From NCBI RefSeq assembly GCF_022213065.1, contig NZ_JAKLJA010000010.1, positions 124,001-188,000 on the forward strand: a stretch of 64,000 bases of DNA. Direction: 5' to 3'. Position numbers and translations under genes: made by a program. The stretch comes from Paraburkholderia tagetis. Its GTDB lineage: Bacteria > Pseudomonadota > Gammaproteobacteria > Burkholderiales > Burkholderiaceae. The stretch's first letter is position 1. Every line of letters starts with the position of its first letter. The notes beneath the pieces were generated by a model, which did not search any database, had not been told where the DNA came from, and worked only from the letters and a program-made list of their open reading frames with translations. Shown here in pieces: positions 11,628 through 23,840 of the stretch.

Positions 11628-12173
11628 TTACTTCGAGCCTTGATGGGCTCGCTTCGAGCTGGTCTGGCGCTTCTTGGCGCGCTTGACGTTGCCGCCCTGA
11701 GTGACGCGCTCGTTGCCTTTGACGACGACCTTCTGCGACTTCGGCTTGCGCATCGGGTTGTCGGACGGCTTGACGACCTTCACGGTGCGAGGCGCTGCGC
11801 CGTGCTTGCCCGCTTCGCGCGCGCTCGGCACGTCGCCGGCGGGGCGCTTGACGGTGCCTCGCGCGCCGGCGCGGGCCATGGTGGTGGTCGGCTTGGCTTG
11901 CTCGGGCTTGTAGATCACGAGCAGCTTGCCGATGTGCTGGATGGGCGCCGCGTTCAGGCGATCGCAGATTTCTTCGTAGATCGCGATGCGTTCTTCGCGC
12001 TCGTCGCCGAACACGCGTACCTTGATGAGCTGGTGAGCGTCGAGGTGTACCTTGATTTCCTTGAGGACGGCGTCGGTCAATCCCTCGGCGCCGATGAGCA
12101 CGACCGGTTTGAGCGCGTGAGCCTCGGAGCGCAGTTCGGAACGCTGTTCGGCAGTAAGAGTGAGGGCGGGCAT
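11628..12173 (-). CDS. yhbY: YhbY family RNA-binding protein (CRM domain) with long basic tail
   Basis: Residues 1-95 form the CRM/CRS1-YhbY fold. [18 protein letters not shown] carries the family signature (usually a GxxG loop) and [11 protein letters not shown] follows. E. coli YhbY binds pre-50S ribosomes and takes part in large-subunit assembly. The remaining 85 residues are a low-complexity extension rich in Lys, Arg, Ala, Pro and Thr, absent from the roughly 97-residue enterobacterial protein. It is divergent from rlmE, itself a 23S rRNA modification enzyme, so both neighbours serve 50S maturation. Confidence 0.9.
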   Translation of the reverse strand: MPALTLTAEQRSELRSEAHALKPVVLIGAEGLTDAVLKEIKVHLDAHQLIKVRVFGDEREERIAIYEEICDRLNAAPIQHIGKLLVIYKPEQAKPTTTMARAGARGTVKRPAGDVPSAREAGKHGAAPRTVKVVKPSDNPMRKPKSQKVVVKGNERVTQGGNVKRAKKRQTSSKRAHQGSK

Positions 12174-12439
12174 GGGATGTGGCAGACTCGACTAAAATGA
12201 CGGCGCCCGCCAGTCAGCATGTAAAGCCGGCACGGCAGGCCACCCTGATGAGGGGCCGCCAGGCGGGGGGCGCGTCGAAACAATGGAAAACCGTGGAGAA
12301 CGGCGTGGCGCGGGCTGATGCCGGCGAGCGAGGCGGTGAGAACCGCGCGCCTGCAACCGGACGAGCCGCGACGGCCGCACGAATTAAACGCGTATTATCC
12401 GCTAAAAGCGCGATATCACGCAGCAAGAGTTCACCTTTA
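12174..12439 (+). other. Divergent spacer yhbY/rlmE
   Basis: 266 bases between divergent starts. The two best -10 candidates reading toward rlmE are TAAAAT (12193-12198) and TATTAT (12393-12398), but neither has a good -35. The in-frame open stretch ahead of rlmE is probably leader, not coding. Confidence 0.4.
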
Positions 12440-13102
12440 ATGGCAAAAAACCGCTTCAATCAGTCGTGGCTGCACGACCACATTAACGATCCGTACGTGA
12501 AGATGGCGCAACGGGAGGGTTACCGCGCCCGCGCCGCGTACAAGCTGAAGGAAATCGACGAGCAGGACAAGCTGATCCGCCCGGGCATGGTGATCGTGGA
12601 TCTCGGCGCCGCGCCGGGCAGTTGGAGCCAGTACGCGCGCAACAAGCTCGCGCAGAGCTCGAAGCGCGACGAGCAGCGCGAGGGCGGAATCGACGGCACG
12701 ATCATTGCTCTTGATCTCCTGCCGATGGAGCCCATCGCCGACGTGCAATTTCTCCAAGGCGACTTCCGCGAGGACGACGTGCTCGCACAACTGGAAGAAG
12801 CGGTGGGCGGCCGGCCGGTGGACCTTGTAATTTCCGACATGGCGCCCAATCTGTCGGGAGTGGCGTCGGCCGACGCCGCGCGGATCGAACACGTCTGCGA
12901 TCTCGCGCTCGAGTTTTCGCAGAATCATTTGAAATCCGATGGCGCCCTTTTAGTAAAATGCTTTCACGGCAGTGGCTACAGCCAGATTGTCGAGAAGTTC
13001 AAGCATCAGTTCAAGGTCGTGGCCGCGCGCAAACCGAAGGCTTCGCGCGATAAATCGTCCGAAACGTTTATATTGGGTAAACATCTGAAGCGACCCCGTT
13101 AA
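12440..13102 (+). CDS. rlmE: 23S rRNA (uridine2552-2'-O)-methyltransferase
   Basis: The 220-residue RrmJ/FtsJ enzyme methylates U2552 in the A-loop of 23S rRNA at a late stage of 50S assembly. It shows the SAM loop [14 protein letters not shown], the [14 protein letters not shown] block with its catalytic aspartate, and [11 protein letters not shown] with the catalytic lysine; [13 protein letters not shown] at the front carries the first catalytic lysine. The start is ATG at 12440, giving [10 protein letters not shown]. The frame stays open upstream to 12179 but that part is low-quality, Arg/Ala-rich sequence. ftsH follows after 227 bases, as in many proteobacteria. Confidence 0.96.
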   Translation: MAKNRFNQSWLHDHINDPYVKMAQREGYRARAAYKLKEIDEQDKLIRPGMVIVDLGAAPGSWSQYARNKLAQSSKRDEQREGGIDGTIIALDLLPMEPIADVQFLQGDFREDDVLAQLEEAVGGRPVDLVISDMAPNLSGVASADAARIEHVCDLALEFSQNHLKSDGALLVKCFHGSGYSQIVEKFKHQFKVVAARKPKASRDKSSETFILGKHLKRPR

Positions 13103-13329
13103 TGACCCAGTCGGCTGGGTGTCGCAAAAGATCGGTTCCGGCGCAGCACGCGTTGCAAGGACTGTAAAGATCGCCTCGAATCGGCTTCGAGACACAGTCC
13201 GGATAAGGCGCTCAGGCTATTTCCGTCTTAGCGAAACGTTATGGCGAGCCCCTGCGTACTGGATTAGAATGCTTTGGTGGTGTCGCAAGGCAAATGTAGG
13301 CGCCCGTCTATGAGTGAAGGAGTGGTGCT

Positions 13330-15219
<1,890 letters not shown>

Positions 15220-15249
15220 CCGGACACGGCGCCAAATCGACTGAAATTG

Positions 15250-15282
15250 CGGGCCGGTGTGACGTTCACATCGGCCCGTTTT
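15250..15282 (+). terminator. Terminator after ftsH
   Basis: A strong imperfect 13-base stem (CGGGCCG..TGTGA with TCACA..CGGCCCG) is followed by TTTT. It separates ftsH from folP. Confidence 0.85.
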
Positions 15283-15367
15283 GTATTTCTGGTTGCTGAT
15301 ATTCCTGGCCGCTTTAAGCCACCACTTTGAGCGGCCACATTGAGTTACATCTCTGACGTTTCTTGAC

Positions 15368-16297
15368 GTGTCCAATCTGACTTCGCAGGGTAACCTGCCA
15401 AACACACTGTCCAATGCGCTTCCCGGCGCAGCGGCGCCCGAACCGCTCGTGTGCGGTCGTTTCACACTGACTTTCGAGCGTCCGCTCGTCATGGGGATAC
15501 TCAACGCCACGCCGGATTCATTTTCTGATGGCGGCCGTTATCTCGCCTTCGACGATGCTTTGCGCCGTGCCGAGCAAATGCTGCTCGACGGCGTGGACAT
15601 GATCGATATCGGCGGCGAGTCGACGCGTCCGGGCGCGCCGCCTGTAGCGCTCGAAGAAGAGCTCGAACGGGTGATTCCGCTCGTGGAGCGGCTGAGGAGC
15701 GCAAACGTGCCGCTTTCGATCGACACGTACAAGCCGGAGGTGATGCGCCACGCGCTCGCTGCGGGCGCCGATCTGATCAACGATGTCTGGGGCTTTCGCA
15801 TGCCCGGCGCGATCGAGGCGGTGCGGGAGAGCAACTGCGGGTTATGCGTGATGCACATGCTCGGCGAGCCGCAGACCATGCAGGTGGGCGAGCCCAATTA
15901 CGTGGATGTCGTGCGCGAGGTGCGCGAGTTTCTGCAAGCGCGCTGCGCCGAGCTCGAGGCGGCAGGCGTGGCGAAGGCCCGCATTAGCGTTGATCCGGGC
16001 TTTGGCTTCGGCAAATCGGTGATCGAACACAATTACGCATTGCTCGCGCATCTGTGCGAGACGGCGCCGTCCGTCGCGGCTGGCGGCGCGCCTTATCCGA
16101 TTCTTGCGGGCATGTCGCGCAAGTCGATGCTCGGTGCGCTTGTGAACCGGCCTGCGCCCGAGCGCGTGGCGGCCAGCGTCGCGGCGGCGGTCTGCGCGGC
16201 GCAGCAGGGCGCCGCCATCATCCGTGTGCACGACGTCGCGCCTACGGTCGATGCGCTCAAAGTCTGGGGCGCCATGCGCGAGGCCGCGCGTCATTAG
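15368..16297 (+). CDS. folP: Dihydropteroate synthase
   Basis: The 309-residue enzyme condenses p-aminobenzoate with dihydropterin pyrophosphate in folate synthesis and is the sulfonamide target. The family blocks are all present in order: MGILNATPDSFSDGG, DMIDIGGESTRPG, LSIDTYKPEV, LINDVWG, VDPGFGFGKS, AGMSRKSMLG and IIRVHDV. A GTG start at 15368 gives about 35 residues ahead of the conserved FERPLVMGILN, slightly longer than usual; an internal start is possible. glmM follows after 83 bases, the conserved ftsH-folP-glmM order of proteobacteria. Confidence 0.96.
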   Translation: MSNLTSQGNLPNTLSNALPGAAAPEPLVCGRFTLTFERPLVMGILNATPDSFSDGGRYLAFDDALRRAEQMLLDGVDMIDIGGESTRPGAPPVALEEELERVIPLVERLRSANVPLSIDTYKPEVMRHALAAGADLINDVWGFRMPGAIEAVRESNCGLCVMHMLGEPQTMQVGEPNYVDVVREVREFLQARCAELEAAGVAKARISVDPGFGFGKSVIEHNYALLAHLCETAPSVAAGGAPYPILAGMSRKSMLGALVNRPAPERVAASVAAAVCAAQQGAAIIRVHDVAPTVDALKVWGAMREAARH

Positions 16298-16380
16298 AGC
16301 CTGTTATTAGCGTGAACAGGCCCTGAGAGAATTCGGCGCAGAGATGCGCCACAAAACAAAGCCAATGTGAGGTTTGAATT

Positions 16381-17769
16381 ATGGGTCGTCGCTATTTTGG
16401 AACCGATGGGGTTCGCGGCAAGGTTGGCGAAATGCCGATCACGCCGGATTTCGTGCTGCGCCTGGGTTATGCAGCGGGCAAGGTGCTGGCAGGGACAACT
16501 GATGCGGCAGGTGCTGCAGGTGCTGCTGGTGCGGCAGGCGGGTCGCGCTCGCGTCCGTCCGTGCTGATCGGCAAGGACACCCGCATTTCGGGTTACATGC
16601 TCGAGGCGTCGCTCGAGGCGGGGCTTTCGGCCGCCGGCATCGACGTGATGCTGGCGGGTCCGATGACGACGCCCGGCATCGCCTATCTCACGCGCGCGCT
16701 GCGTCTTTCCGCGGGGGTGGTGATCAGCGCTTCGCACAATCCGTACTACGACAACGGCATCAAGTTCTTTTCCGCCGACGGCAACAAGCTGCCCGACGAA
16801 GTCGAAACGCAGATCGAGGAGCAGCTCGAGTTGCCGCTCGACTGCGCGCCCTCGGAACAGCTTGGCCGTGCGCGCCGTCTGGATGACGCGGGCGGCCGCT
16901 ATATCGAGTTCTGCAAGAGCACTTTCCCGCAGGCGTTCAACCTGCGCGGGCTGAAGCTCGTCGTCGACTGCGCGAACGGTGCTGCCTACGACATCGCGCC
17001 TCACGTGTTCCATGAGCTGGGCGCGGATGTGGTCCCCATCGGCGTCTCGCCGAACGGCTTCAACATCAACGACGGCGTGGGCGCTACGGCGCCCGACGCG
17101 CTCGTGCGCGCGGTGCGCGCGAATCATGCCGATCTCGGTATCGCACTCGATGGCGACGCGGATCGTCTGCAGATCGTGGACGCGCAGGGTCGCCTTTACA
17201 ACGGCGACGAGCTGCTCTATGTGCTCGTGAAGGACCGCATGGCGACCGACGGTAAGGTGGACGGCGCCGTCGGCACGCTGATGACGAACCTCGCGGTCGA
17301 GCAGGCGCTGGAGCGCATCGGCGTGCCGTTCGTGCGCGCCAATGTGGGCGACCGCTATGTGCTGGAGCAGTTGCGCGAGCGCGGCTGGCTGATCGGCGCT
17401 GAGGGGTCGGGGCACATTCTGTCGCTGGATCGCCACACGACCGGCGACGGCATCGTCTCGGCGCTGCTGGTGCTCGCCGCGATGAAGCGCAGCGGTCGGA
17501 CGCTGGCGCAACTGCTAGACGGTGTAACGTTGTTTCCTCAGAAGCTCATCAACGTGCGCATCGCGCAGGGCGCCGACTGGAAGGGCAACGCCGCGATCCA
17601 GCAGGCGATTGCCGAGGCGGAAACCGAGCTCAAGGGCAAAGGCCGTGTGCTGATCCGCGCCTCGGGCACGGAGCCGGTGCTGCGCGTGATGGTGGAGGCG
17701 CGCGACGAGCACGACACGACTCGGTACGCCGGATCGATCGCCGACACGGTCAAGCGCGCGATCGCCTGA
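16381..17769 (+). CDS. glmM: Phosphoglucosamine mutase
   Basis: The 462-residue enzyme converts glucosamine-6-phosphate to glucosamine-1-phosphate for peptidoglycan and LPS. It shows the phosphoserine loop [14 protein letters not shown] (serine about 117), the metal loop DGDADR (from D257), the sugar loop GAEGSGH and the C-terminal phosphate loop [14 protein letters not shown]. It is slightly longer than the usual 445-450 because of an Ala-Gly repeat at about residues 41-54, followed by GGSRSRPS, between KVLAG and [12 protein letters not shown]. The start is ATG with [13 protein letters not shown]. Confidence 0.97.
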   Translation: MGRRYFGTDGVRGKVGEMPITPDFVLRLGYAAGKVLAGTTDAAGAAGAAGAAGGSRSRPSVLIGKDTRISGYMLEASLEAGLSAAGIDVMLAGPMTTPGIAYLTRALRLSAGVVISASHNPYYDNGIKFFSADGNKLPDEVETQIEEQLELPLDCAPSEQLGRARRLDDAGGRYIEFCKSTFPQAFNLRGLKLVVDCANGAAYDIAPHVFHELGADVVPIGVSPNGFNINDGVGATAPDALVRAVRANHADLGIALDGDADRLQIVDAQGRLYNGDELLYVLVKDRMATDGKVDGAVGTLMTNLAVEQALERIGVPFVRANVGDRYVLEQLRERGWLIGAEGSGHILSLDRHTTGDGIVSALLVLAAMKRSGRTLAQLLDGVTLFPQKLINVRIAQGADWKGNAAIQQAIAEAETELKGKGRVLIRASGTEPVLRVMVEARDEHDTTRYAGSIADTVKRAIA

Positions 17770-18096
17770 TCACCTGAACGCGGTAAAACCGGCACGATCC
17801 AGACGCCGGTCAGCGGCAGGCGCGTCCAGCCGCGAATTTTTTCTCGCTTGAGAACGCGGTGTCATGCAATCGGCATGGCGCCGCGTTTTGCCTCGCTTCC
17901 GCTGGAGCAAACGTTTCACTTTTGCGTCAGCCCCTCCTGTGCATGCATGGAGCATTTTGCGCATCCGGCCCCGGGATGCATGGCAAATGACCCCATCATC
18001 GGCCGTCGTGCGCGAGTGCCCCAATCGACGGGGCGCGCCCGCTTTTGAAGCACGCGCATCGAGCTTGATTCACTCGCCTTTCAGGCGGTAATCGTT
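17770..18096. other. Spacer glmM/pstS, left part
   Basis: Between glmM and the Pho box upstream of pstS I see no gene, no strong terminator with a T run and no repeats. Short open frames on both strands lack ribosome sites and family resemblance. Confidence 0.5.
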
Positions 18097-18151
18097 CTGT
18101 CACGGCTGCTTCATGAATCGTCACGTTACTGTCACAAAGAGCCCCTAAGCT
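18097..18151 (+). promoter_or_regulatory. PhoB (Pho) box and -10 of pstS
   Basis: Four seven-base half-sites read CTGTCAC (18097), GCTTCAT (18108), TCGTCAC (18118) and CTGTCAC (18129), at 11, 10 and 11-base steps. This matches the known PhoB binding pattern of CTGTCAT-like repeats every 11 bases, which replaces the -35 element. Ten bases downstream, TAAGCT (18146-18151) is a fair -10. The pstS ATG follows 53 bases after the last half-site. PhoB activation under phosphate limitation is inferred. Confidence 0.85.
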
Positions 18152-18188
18152 TCGCGGTGTCGTTCATCCGCTCACACTTGGAGGCCAC

Positions 18189-19220
18189 ATGAAATTGATG
18201 CAAACCGCGCTCGCTGGCGTTGCTGGCGCGCTCTTCGCGATCGCAGCGCAAGCTGCTGACATCACCGGCGCGGGCAGCACCTTCGCAGCACCGATCTACA
18301 CGAAATGGGCGGATGCCTATCAGAAGTCGGGCGGCGGCAAGGTCAACTACCAGGGCATCGGCTCGTCGGGCGGCATCAAGCAGATTCAGGCGAAGACCGT
18401 CGACTTCGCGGGCTCGGATGCCCCGTTGAAGGACGATCAACTGGCCAAGGACGGCCTGTTCCAGTTCCCGACGGTGGTTGGCGGCGTCGTGCCGGCAATC
18501 AACGTGCCGGGCATCAAGGCTGGCGAAATCACGCTGTCGGGTGCCGTGCTCGGCGATATCTACCTCGGCAAGATCAAGAAGTGGAACGATCCGGCCATCG
18601 CCGCGCTGAACCCGAAGGTCAAGCTGCCTGATCTGGACATCGCCGTGGTTCGCCGCGCCGACGGTTCGGGCACCAGCTTCATCTGGACCAACTACCTCTC
18701 GAAGGTCAACCCCGAGTGGAAGAGCAAGGTCGGCGAAGGCACGACCGTGAGCTGGCCGACGGGCACGGGCGGCAAGGGCAACGACGGCGTCGCGGCCTTC
18801 GTGCAGCGTCTGCCGGGTGCGATCGGCTACGTCGAGTGGGCCTACGCCAAGCAAAATCACATGGTCTACACTGCCATGAAGAATGAATCGGGCGCGGTCG
18901 TTCAGCCGGATACCGAAACGTTCAAGGCCGCAGCGGCCGGCGCGGACTGGAAGAAGTCGTTCTACCAGATCCTCACGAACGAGCCGGGCAAGGATGCGTG
19001 GCCGGTCGTCGGCGCGACCTTCGTGCTGCTGCACACGGCGCAGGACAAGCCGGAGCAGGGCAAGGAAACGCTCAAGTTCTTCCAGTGGGCCTTCAAGAAC
19101 GGCACGCCGGCTGCCGACAGCCTCGACTACATCTCGCTGCCGCAGTCGGTCGTGAGCGAAATCGAGTCGCAGTTGAAGGTGAAGGTGAAGGACGCCAGCG
19201 GCAAGGCGATCGCCGAGTAA
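18189..19220 (+). CDS. pstS: Phosphate ABC transporter periplasmic binding protein
   Basis: The 343-residue protein starts with a signal peptide of about 22 residues ending in FAIAAQA, followed by the PstS N-terminus [18 protein letters not shown]. The phosphate-binding loops are visible in [19 protein letters not shown] and [12 protein letters not shown]. It captures phosphate in the periplasm for PstCAB. A GGAGG ribosome site sits four bases before the ATG. It is the first gene of pstSCAB-phoU-phoB-phoR, with a Pho box upstream. Confidence 0.97.
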   Translation: MKLMQTALAGVAGALFAIAAQAADITGAGSTFAAPIYTKWADAYQKSGGGKVNYQGIGSSGGIKQIQAKTVDFAGSDAPLKDDQLAKDGLFQFPTVVGGVVPAINVPGIKAGEITLSGAVLGDIYLGKIKKWNDPAIAALNPKVKLPDLDIAVVRRADGSGTSFIWTNYLSKVNPEWKSKVGEGTTVSWPTGTGGKGNDGVAAFVQRLPGAIGYVEWAYAKQNHMVYTAMKNESGAVVQPDTETFKAAAAGADWKKSFYQILTNEPGKDAWPVVGATFVLLHTAQDKPEQGKETLKFFQWAFKNGTPAADSLDYISLPQSVVSEIESQLKVKVKDASGKAIAE

Positions 19221-19257
19221 GGCGGACTGGCCGTGCTCCACAGCAGGGCCAAAGCAA

Positions 19258-19289
19258 GGGCCGCCGCGCAGACCGCGCGCGGCCCGTTC
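19258..19289 (+). other. Stem-loop between pstS and pstC
   Basis: In the 266-base pstS-pstC spacer, GGGCCG and CGGCCC flank a GC-rich loop, with a short T-containing tail (GTTCTGCTT). It lacks a real T run. It may stabilise or partly terminate pstS mRNA, giving more binding protein than permease, as in other pst operons. Confidence 0.4.
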
Positions 19290-19486
19290 TGCTTGCTGGC
19301 CGATGATGCAAGCCGACATTTGCAGTCACGCGGTACGCAATACCGCACGTAATACACCCGCTACGATGTGCCGCCCGATCTCCCGCCCGATGTTCCCGAC
19401 AAGGCTGGAATGCCAGGCGGCCGGCGGTTTCAGAACCGCATCAACGTCGCGAGCCTGACGCTCGCGGCCACTGGAAACAGCTCATC

Positions 19487-20473
19487 ATGTCCGACGTCCC
19501 GCTCGTCTCGAACCCGCCTGGCAGCGCCGCGCAGCAGAAAGCGCCCAGCCCGGCAGGGGACATCATTTTCGGCGGCCTCGCGCGCGGCGCCGCCATCGTC
19601 ACGCTGTTGCTGCTCGGCGGCATCATCGTTTCGCTGATCGTCGCTTCGATGCCGACGATCCACAAGTTTGGCCTCTCATTTCTCTGGACTGCCGACTGGG
19701 ATCCGCCTAGCGAGCAGTTCGGCGCGCTCGTGCCCATCTACGGCACGCTCGCTACTTCGCTCATCGCGCTGATCATTGCCGTGCCCGTGAGCTTCGGCAT
19801 CGCGCTCTTTCTCACCGAGCTCTCGCCCGCCTGGCTGCGCCGCCCGCTCGGCATCGCCATCGAGCTGCTCGCCGCGATTCCGTCGATCGTCTACGGTATG
19901 TGGGGTTTGCTCGTGTTCGCGCCGATCTTCGCGCAGTACTTCGAGAAGCCCATCGGTCAGGTACTTGGCGGCATGCCGATCGTCGGTGCGCTGTTCCAGG
20001 GTGCGCCCATCGGCATTGGCATGCTGTGCGCGGGCGTCATTCTCGCGATCATGATCATCCCGTACATCGCCTCGGTCATGCGCGATGTGTTCGAAGTCAC
20101 GCCCGTGCTGCTCAAGGAGTCGGCCTACGGCATCGGCTGCACGACCTGGGAAGTCATGTGGAAGATCGTGCTGCCGTTCACCAAGACCGGCGTGATCGGC
20201 GGCGTGATGCTCGGACTCGGCCGCGCGCTCGGCGAGACCATGGCCGTCACGTTCGTGATCGGCAATACGAACCTGCTCGACAACGTGTCGCTCTTCTCGC
20301 CCGGCAACAGCATCACCTCGGCGCTCGCCAACGAGTTCGCCGAAGCCAGCCCCGGCCTGCATACCGCCGCGCTGATGGAACTCGGCCTCATTCTGTTCGT
20401 GATCACGTTCATCGTGCTCGCGATCTCGAAGCTGCTTCTGCTGCGCCTCGAAAAGTCGGAGGGCGCACGATGA
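19487..20473 (+). CDS. pstC: Phosphate ABC transporter permease PstC
   Basis: The 328-residue inner-membrane permease has about six transmembrane helices starting at about 30 ([17 protein letters not shown]). The BPD_transp_1 EAA loop facing PstB is [32 protein letters not shown], about residues 208-238. It pairs with PstA to form the phosphate channel. Its TGA overlaps the pstA ATG (ATGA). Confidence 0.96.
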   Translation: MSDVPLVSNPPGSAAQQKAPSPAGDIIFGGLARGAAIVTLLLLGGIIVSLIVASMPTIHKFGLSFLWTADWDPPSEQFGALVPIYGTLATSLIALIIAVPVSFGIALFLTELSPAWLRRPLGIAIELLAAIPSIVYGMWGLLVFAPIFAQYFEKPIGQVLGGMPIVGALFQGAPIGIGMLCAGVILAIMIIPYIASVMRDVFEVTPVLLKESAYGIGCTTWEVMWKIVLPFTKTGVIGGVMLGLGRALGETMAVTFVIGNTNLLDNVSLFSPGNSITSALANEFAEASPGLHTAALMELGLILFVITFIVLAISKLLLLRLEKSEGAR

Positions 20474-21366
20474 GCGAGCCGATGATGAAGATTCCGGGCG
20501 CAACCTACGGCGCCGAACTCGAGCGCATGCGCTCGAAGCTGCAAAGCCGCCGCCGCGCGGTCAACGCGATCGCCCTGACGTGCTCGCTGGCCGCGATGGC
20601 CTTCGGCATTATCTGGCTCGTGTGGATTCTCTACACGACGCTCTCGCTCGGCGTTGGCGGTCTTTCGGTGCAACTGTTCACGCAGTCGACGCCGCCGCCG
20701 AACACCGATGGCGGCGGTCTCGCCAACGCGATCGTCGGCAGCCTGATGCTGGTGGCCGCTGCGACGCTCGTGGGCACGCCCATCGGCATTCTCGCGGGCA
20801 TTTACCTCGCCGAATACGGCCAGAAAAGCTGGCTCGCGAGCGTGACGCGCTTCATCAACGACATTTTGCTGTCGGCGCCGTCGATCGTCGTGGGCCTGTT
20901 CGTCTACGCGCTCGTGGTTGCGAAGATGGGCCACTTCAGCGGCTGGGCGGGGGCGATTTCGCTCGCGCTGCTGCAGGTCCCGATCGTGATCCGCACGACC
21001 GAGAACATGCTCAAGCTCGTGCCGAACAACCTGCGCGAAGCGGCTTTCGCGCTCGGCACGCCGAAGTGGAAGATGGTGCTCTCGATCACGCTCAAGGCCT
21101 CGATCGCGGGCATCGTGACGGGGGTGCTGCTCGCCATTGCGCGCATCGCCGGCGAGACCGCGCCGCTGCTCTTCACCGCGCTGTCCAACCAGTTCTTCAG
21201 CGCGGACATGAATCAGCCGATGGCGAACCTGCCGGTCACGATCTACAAGTTTGCAATGAGCCCGTTTGCGCAGTGGCAATCGCTTGCCTGGGCCGGTGTT
21301 TTCCTGATTACGCTGGGCGTGCTGGGTCTGAATATCCTCGCGCGCACCATCTTTTCGAAAAAGTAA
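20470..21366 (+). CDS. pstA: Phosphate ABC transporter permease PstA
   Basis: The 298-residue second permease subunit has a cytoplasmic N-terminus and about six membrane helices (first at about 38-62). The coupling loop is [33 protein letters not shown], and [11 protein letters not shown] is characteristic of PstA. The ATG at 20470 overlaps the pstC stop by four bases, so translation is probably coupled. The same frame is open far upstream inside pstC, which is a shadow. Confidence 0.96.
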   Translation: MSEPMMKIPGATYGAELERMRSKLQSRRRAVNAIALTCSLAAMAFGIIWLVWILYTTLSLGVGGLSVQLFTQSTPPPNTDGGGLANAIVGSLMLVAAATLVGTPIGILAGIYLAEYGQKSWLASVTRFINDILLSAPSIVVGLFVYALVVAKMGHFSGWAGAISLALLQVPIVIRTTENMLKLVPNNLREAAFALGTPKWKMVLSITLKASIAGIVTGVLLAIARIAGETAPLLFTALSNQFFSADMNQPMANLPVTIYKFAMSPFAQWQSLAWAGVFLITLGVLGLNILARTIFSKK

Positions 21367-21381
21367 GGGCGGAGTCATCCG

Positions 21382-22218
21382 ATGAATATGGCAGAGAGTC
21401 ACCTCAACACCACGGCGCCGTCCGGCCTGGACCCCGCCCAGGGCAACCGCGGCCTCATGTCGGCCAAGCCGAAGATCGAAGTCAAGGACCTGAACTTCTT
21501 CTACGGCAAGTATCACGCGCTCAAGAACATCAATCTGCAGATTCCCGAAGGCAAGGTGACGGCGTTCATCGGCCCGTCGGGCTGCGGCAAGTCCACGTTG
21601 CTGCGCACGTTCAACAAGATGTACGCGCTCTATCCGGAGCAGCGCGCCGAGGGCGAGATCTTGATGGACGGCGAGAACCTGCTCACCTACAACCGCGACA
21701 TTTCGCTGTTGCGCGCGCGTATCGGCATGGTGTTCCAGAAGCCGACCCCGTTTCCGATGTCGATCTACGACAACATCGCGTTCGGCGTGAAGATGTTCGA
21801 GAAGCTCTCGCGCCCCGAGATGGACGACCGCGTGGAATGGGCGCTCACCAAGGCCGCGCTCTGGAACGAAGTGAAGGACAAGCTCGGCCAGAGCGGCTAC
21901 GGCCTCTCGGGCGGCCAGCAGCAGCGTTTGTGCATCGCGCGCGGCATTGCGATCCGCCCCGAAGTGCTGCTGCTCGACGAGCCGTGCTCGGCGCTCGACC
22001 CGATTTCGACGGGCCGCATCGAAGAGCTGATCGCCGAGCTCAAGAGCGATTACACCGTGGTGATCGTGACCCATAACATGCAACAGGCCGCGCGCTGCTC
22101 GGACTACACTGCCTACATGTACCTCGGCGAGCTGATCGAATTCGGCGACACCGAGAAGATCTTCATCAAGCCGGTCCGCAAGGAAACGGAAGACTACATC
22201 ACCGGCCGCTTCGGCTGA
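21382..22218 (+). CDS. pstB: Phosphate ABC transporter ATP-binding protein
   Basis: The 278-residue ATPase of the Pst transporter has Walker [10 protein letters not shown] (about 70), a Q-loop at [15 protein letters not shown], signature LSGGQQQR, Walker [16 protein letters not shown] and the H-loop VTHNM. The extra N-terminal 33 residues before [15 protein letters not shown] are unconserved. It lies 15 bases after pstA and 27 before phoU. Confidence 0.97.
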   Translation: MNMAESHLNTTAPSGLDPAQGNRGLMSAKPKIEVKDLNFFYGKYHALKNINLQIPEGKVTAFIGPSGCGKSTLLRTFNKMYALYPEQRAEGEILMDGENLLTYNRDISLLRARIGMVFQKPTPFPMSIYDNIAFGVKMFEKLSRPEMDDRVEWALTKAALWNEVKDKLGQSGYGLSGGQQQRLCIARGIAIRPEVLLLDEPCSALDPISTGRIEELIAELKSDYTVVIVTHNMQQAARCSDYTAYMYLGELIEFGDTEKIFIKPVRKETEDYITGRFG

Positions 22219-22245
22219 TCCGCCGAGCCGGGAGGGAGAAAAAAC

Positions 22246-22950
22246 ATGCCCGATAAACATCTGTCCAGCCAGTTCGACGCCGACCTGAACCTGATTTCGT
22301 CGAAGGTGCTCGAAATGGGCGGCCTCGTGGAATCGCAGATCATCACGGCGATGCAGGCGTTGAACGAGTTCGACGGCGAAGCCGCTGAGCGCGTGATCGC
22401 CGCCGAAGACCGCCTCAACACGATGGAAGTCGAGATCGATGAGGAGTGCAGCAATGTCATCGCGCGCCGTCAGCCGGCCGCGCGTGACTTGCGTCTCGTG
22501 CTCGCGATCTCGAAGACCATCACGAACCTCGAGCGCGCCGGCGACGAGGCCGAGAAGATCGCCAAGCGCACCAAGCGCCTGATGGAAGACGGCGCCTCGC
22601 GCACGGTCAACATCGCCGAGATCAAGGTCTCCGGCGAGATGGCCGTGGCGATTCTGCGTCGCGCACTCGATGCGTTCGCGCGTCTCGATACGGTGGCCGC
22701 CGCGCAGATCGTGCGCGACGATAAAGCCATCGACGAGGAATTCCGCGCGTTCGTGCGCAAGCTCGTGAGCTACATGATGGAAGATCCGCGCACGATTTCG
22801 GTCGGGCTCGACTATCTGTTCATCGCCAAGGCGATCGAGCGCATCGGCGACCACGCGAAGAATATCGCCGAGTTCATCATCTACATCGTGAAGGGCACCG
22901 ACGTGCGGCACAAGTCGCGCGACGCGCTCGAACGCGAAGCACTCAGCTAA
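22246..22950 (+). CDS. phoU: Phosphate-signalling protein PhoU
   Basis: The 234-residue protein is all-helical and has the two PhoU repeats. Metal-binding EADD-like motifs appear as VIAAEDRLNTMEVEID and IVRDDKAIDEEF, and the C-terminal repeat as IAKAIERIGDHAKNIAEFIIY. It represses PhoR/PhoB signalling when phosphate is abundant by contacting PstB and PhoR. Shine-Dalgarno GGGAGG precedes the ATG. Confidence 0.97.
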   Translation: MPDKHLSSQFDADLNLISSKVLEMGGLVESQIITAMQALNEFDGEAAERVIAAEDRLNTMEVEIDEECSNVIARRQPAARDLRLVLAISKTITNLERAGDEAEKIAKRTKRLMEDGASRTVNIAEIKVSGEMAVAILRRALDAFARLDTVAAAQIVRDDKAIDEEFRAFVRKLVSYMMEDPRTISVGLDYLFIAKAIERIGDHAKNIAEFIIYIVKGTDVRHKSRDALEREALS

Positions 22951-23023
22951 ATAAAGCGCATTTAACCGAGCAGTTAAACGCGCAGATAACCGTATCAACA
23001 GGTCTTAAGGTCAAGAGGTGCCG

Positions 23024-23725
23024 ATGCCCAGCAGCATTCTCGTCATCGAAGATGAGCCCGCAATTTCCGAGCTGATTTCCGTGAACCTGCAGCACGCAGG
23101 TCATTGCCCGATCCGTGCCTACAACGCGGAGCAGGCGCAGAGCCTGATCAGCGACGTGCTGCCCGATCTCATCCTGCTCGACTGGATGCTGCCGGGTAAG
23201 TCTGGTGTGAATTTCGCGCGCGATCTGCGCAACAACGAGCGCACGAAGCATATTCCGATCATCATGCTGACCGCGCGCGGCGACGAGCAGGACAAGGTGC
23301 TCGGCCTCGAGATCGGCGCCGACGACTACGTGACGAAGCCGTTCTCGCCGAAGGAACTGATGGCGCGCATCAAGGCGGTCCTGCGCCGCCGCGCGCCGCA
23401 GCTCACGGAAGACGTGGTTGCGATCAACGGGCTGAAGCTCGATCCGGCCACGCACCGCGTCGCCGCCCATGCGGAAGGCTCCGAGATCAAGCTCGATCTC
23501 GGCCCGACCGAGTTCCGCCTGCTGCACTTCTTCATGACGCACCCCGAGCGCGTGCACAGCCGCACGCAGTTGCTCGATCAGGTGTGGGGCGATCACGTAT
23601 TCGTGGAAGAGCGCACCGTGGACGTGCATATCAAACGTTTGCGTGCGGCGCTTAAGCCTGCGGGGTGCGATGCTATGATCGAAACGGTGCGCGGCAGCGG
23701 CTACCGTCTCGCGAAGGGCGCCTGA
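23024..23725 (+). CDS. phoB: Phosphate regulon response regulator PhoB
   Basis: The 233-residue regulator has a receiver domain (acidic pair E9-D10, phosphoacceptor D53 in LLDWMLPG, Lys in VTKPFSPKEL) and an OmpR/PhoB winged-helix DNA-binding domain from about 130 (GPTEFRLLHFFMTHPERVHSRTQLLDQVWG, then RTVDVHIKRLR). A GTG two codons upstream is in frame, but AAGAGG at 23013-23018 is correctly spaced for the ATG at 23024. Its expected targets in this window are the boxes before pstS, ppk and olsB. Confidence 0.97.
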   Translation: MPSSILVIEDEPAISELISVNLQHAGHCPIRAYNAEQAQSLISDVLPDLILLDWMLPGKSGVNFARDLRNNERTKHIPIIMLTARGDEQDKVLGLEIGADDYVTKPFSPKELMARIKAVLRRRAPQLTEDVVAINGLKLDPATHRVAAHAEGSEIKLDLGPTEFRLLHFFMTHPERVHSRTQLLDQVWGDHVFVEERTVDVHIKRLRAALKPAGCDAMIETVRGSGYRLAKGA

Positions 23726-23840
23726 ACGCGCGTTTGCCTGAATCAAGGCAGCAGCACGCTGGCGCGGTGTTTCATGCGTCGCCGGCGTTCCAATCCGCAG
23801 CGCCCCGGTCCGGACCGACATTCTCTTCGATCGCAGGAAC

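Noticed and set aside
12179..12439. In-frame 87-codon extension of rlmE
   Set aside because: Open but unlike any RlmE N-terminus; the family starts at [10 protein letters not shown]. Better read as leader sequence.
20125..22998. A 957-codon minus-strand open frame opposite pstCAB-phoU
   Set aside because: It is the antisense shadow of the pst operon, low-complexity and Arg/His-rich, without a ribosome site or family resemblance.
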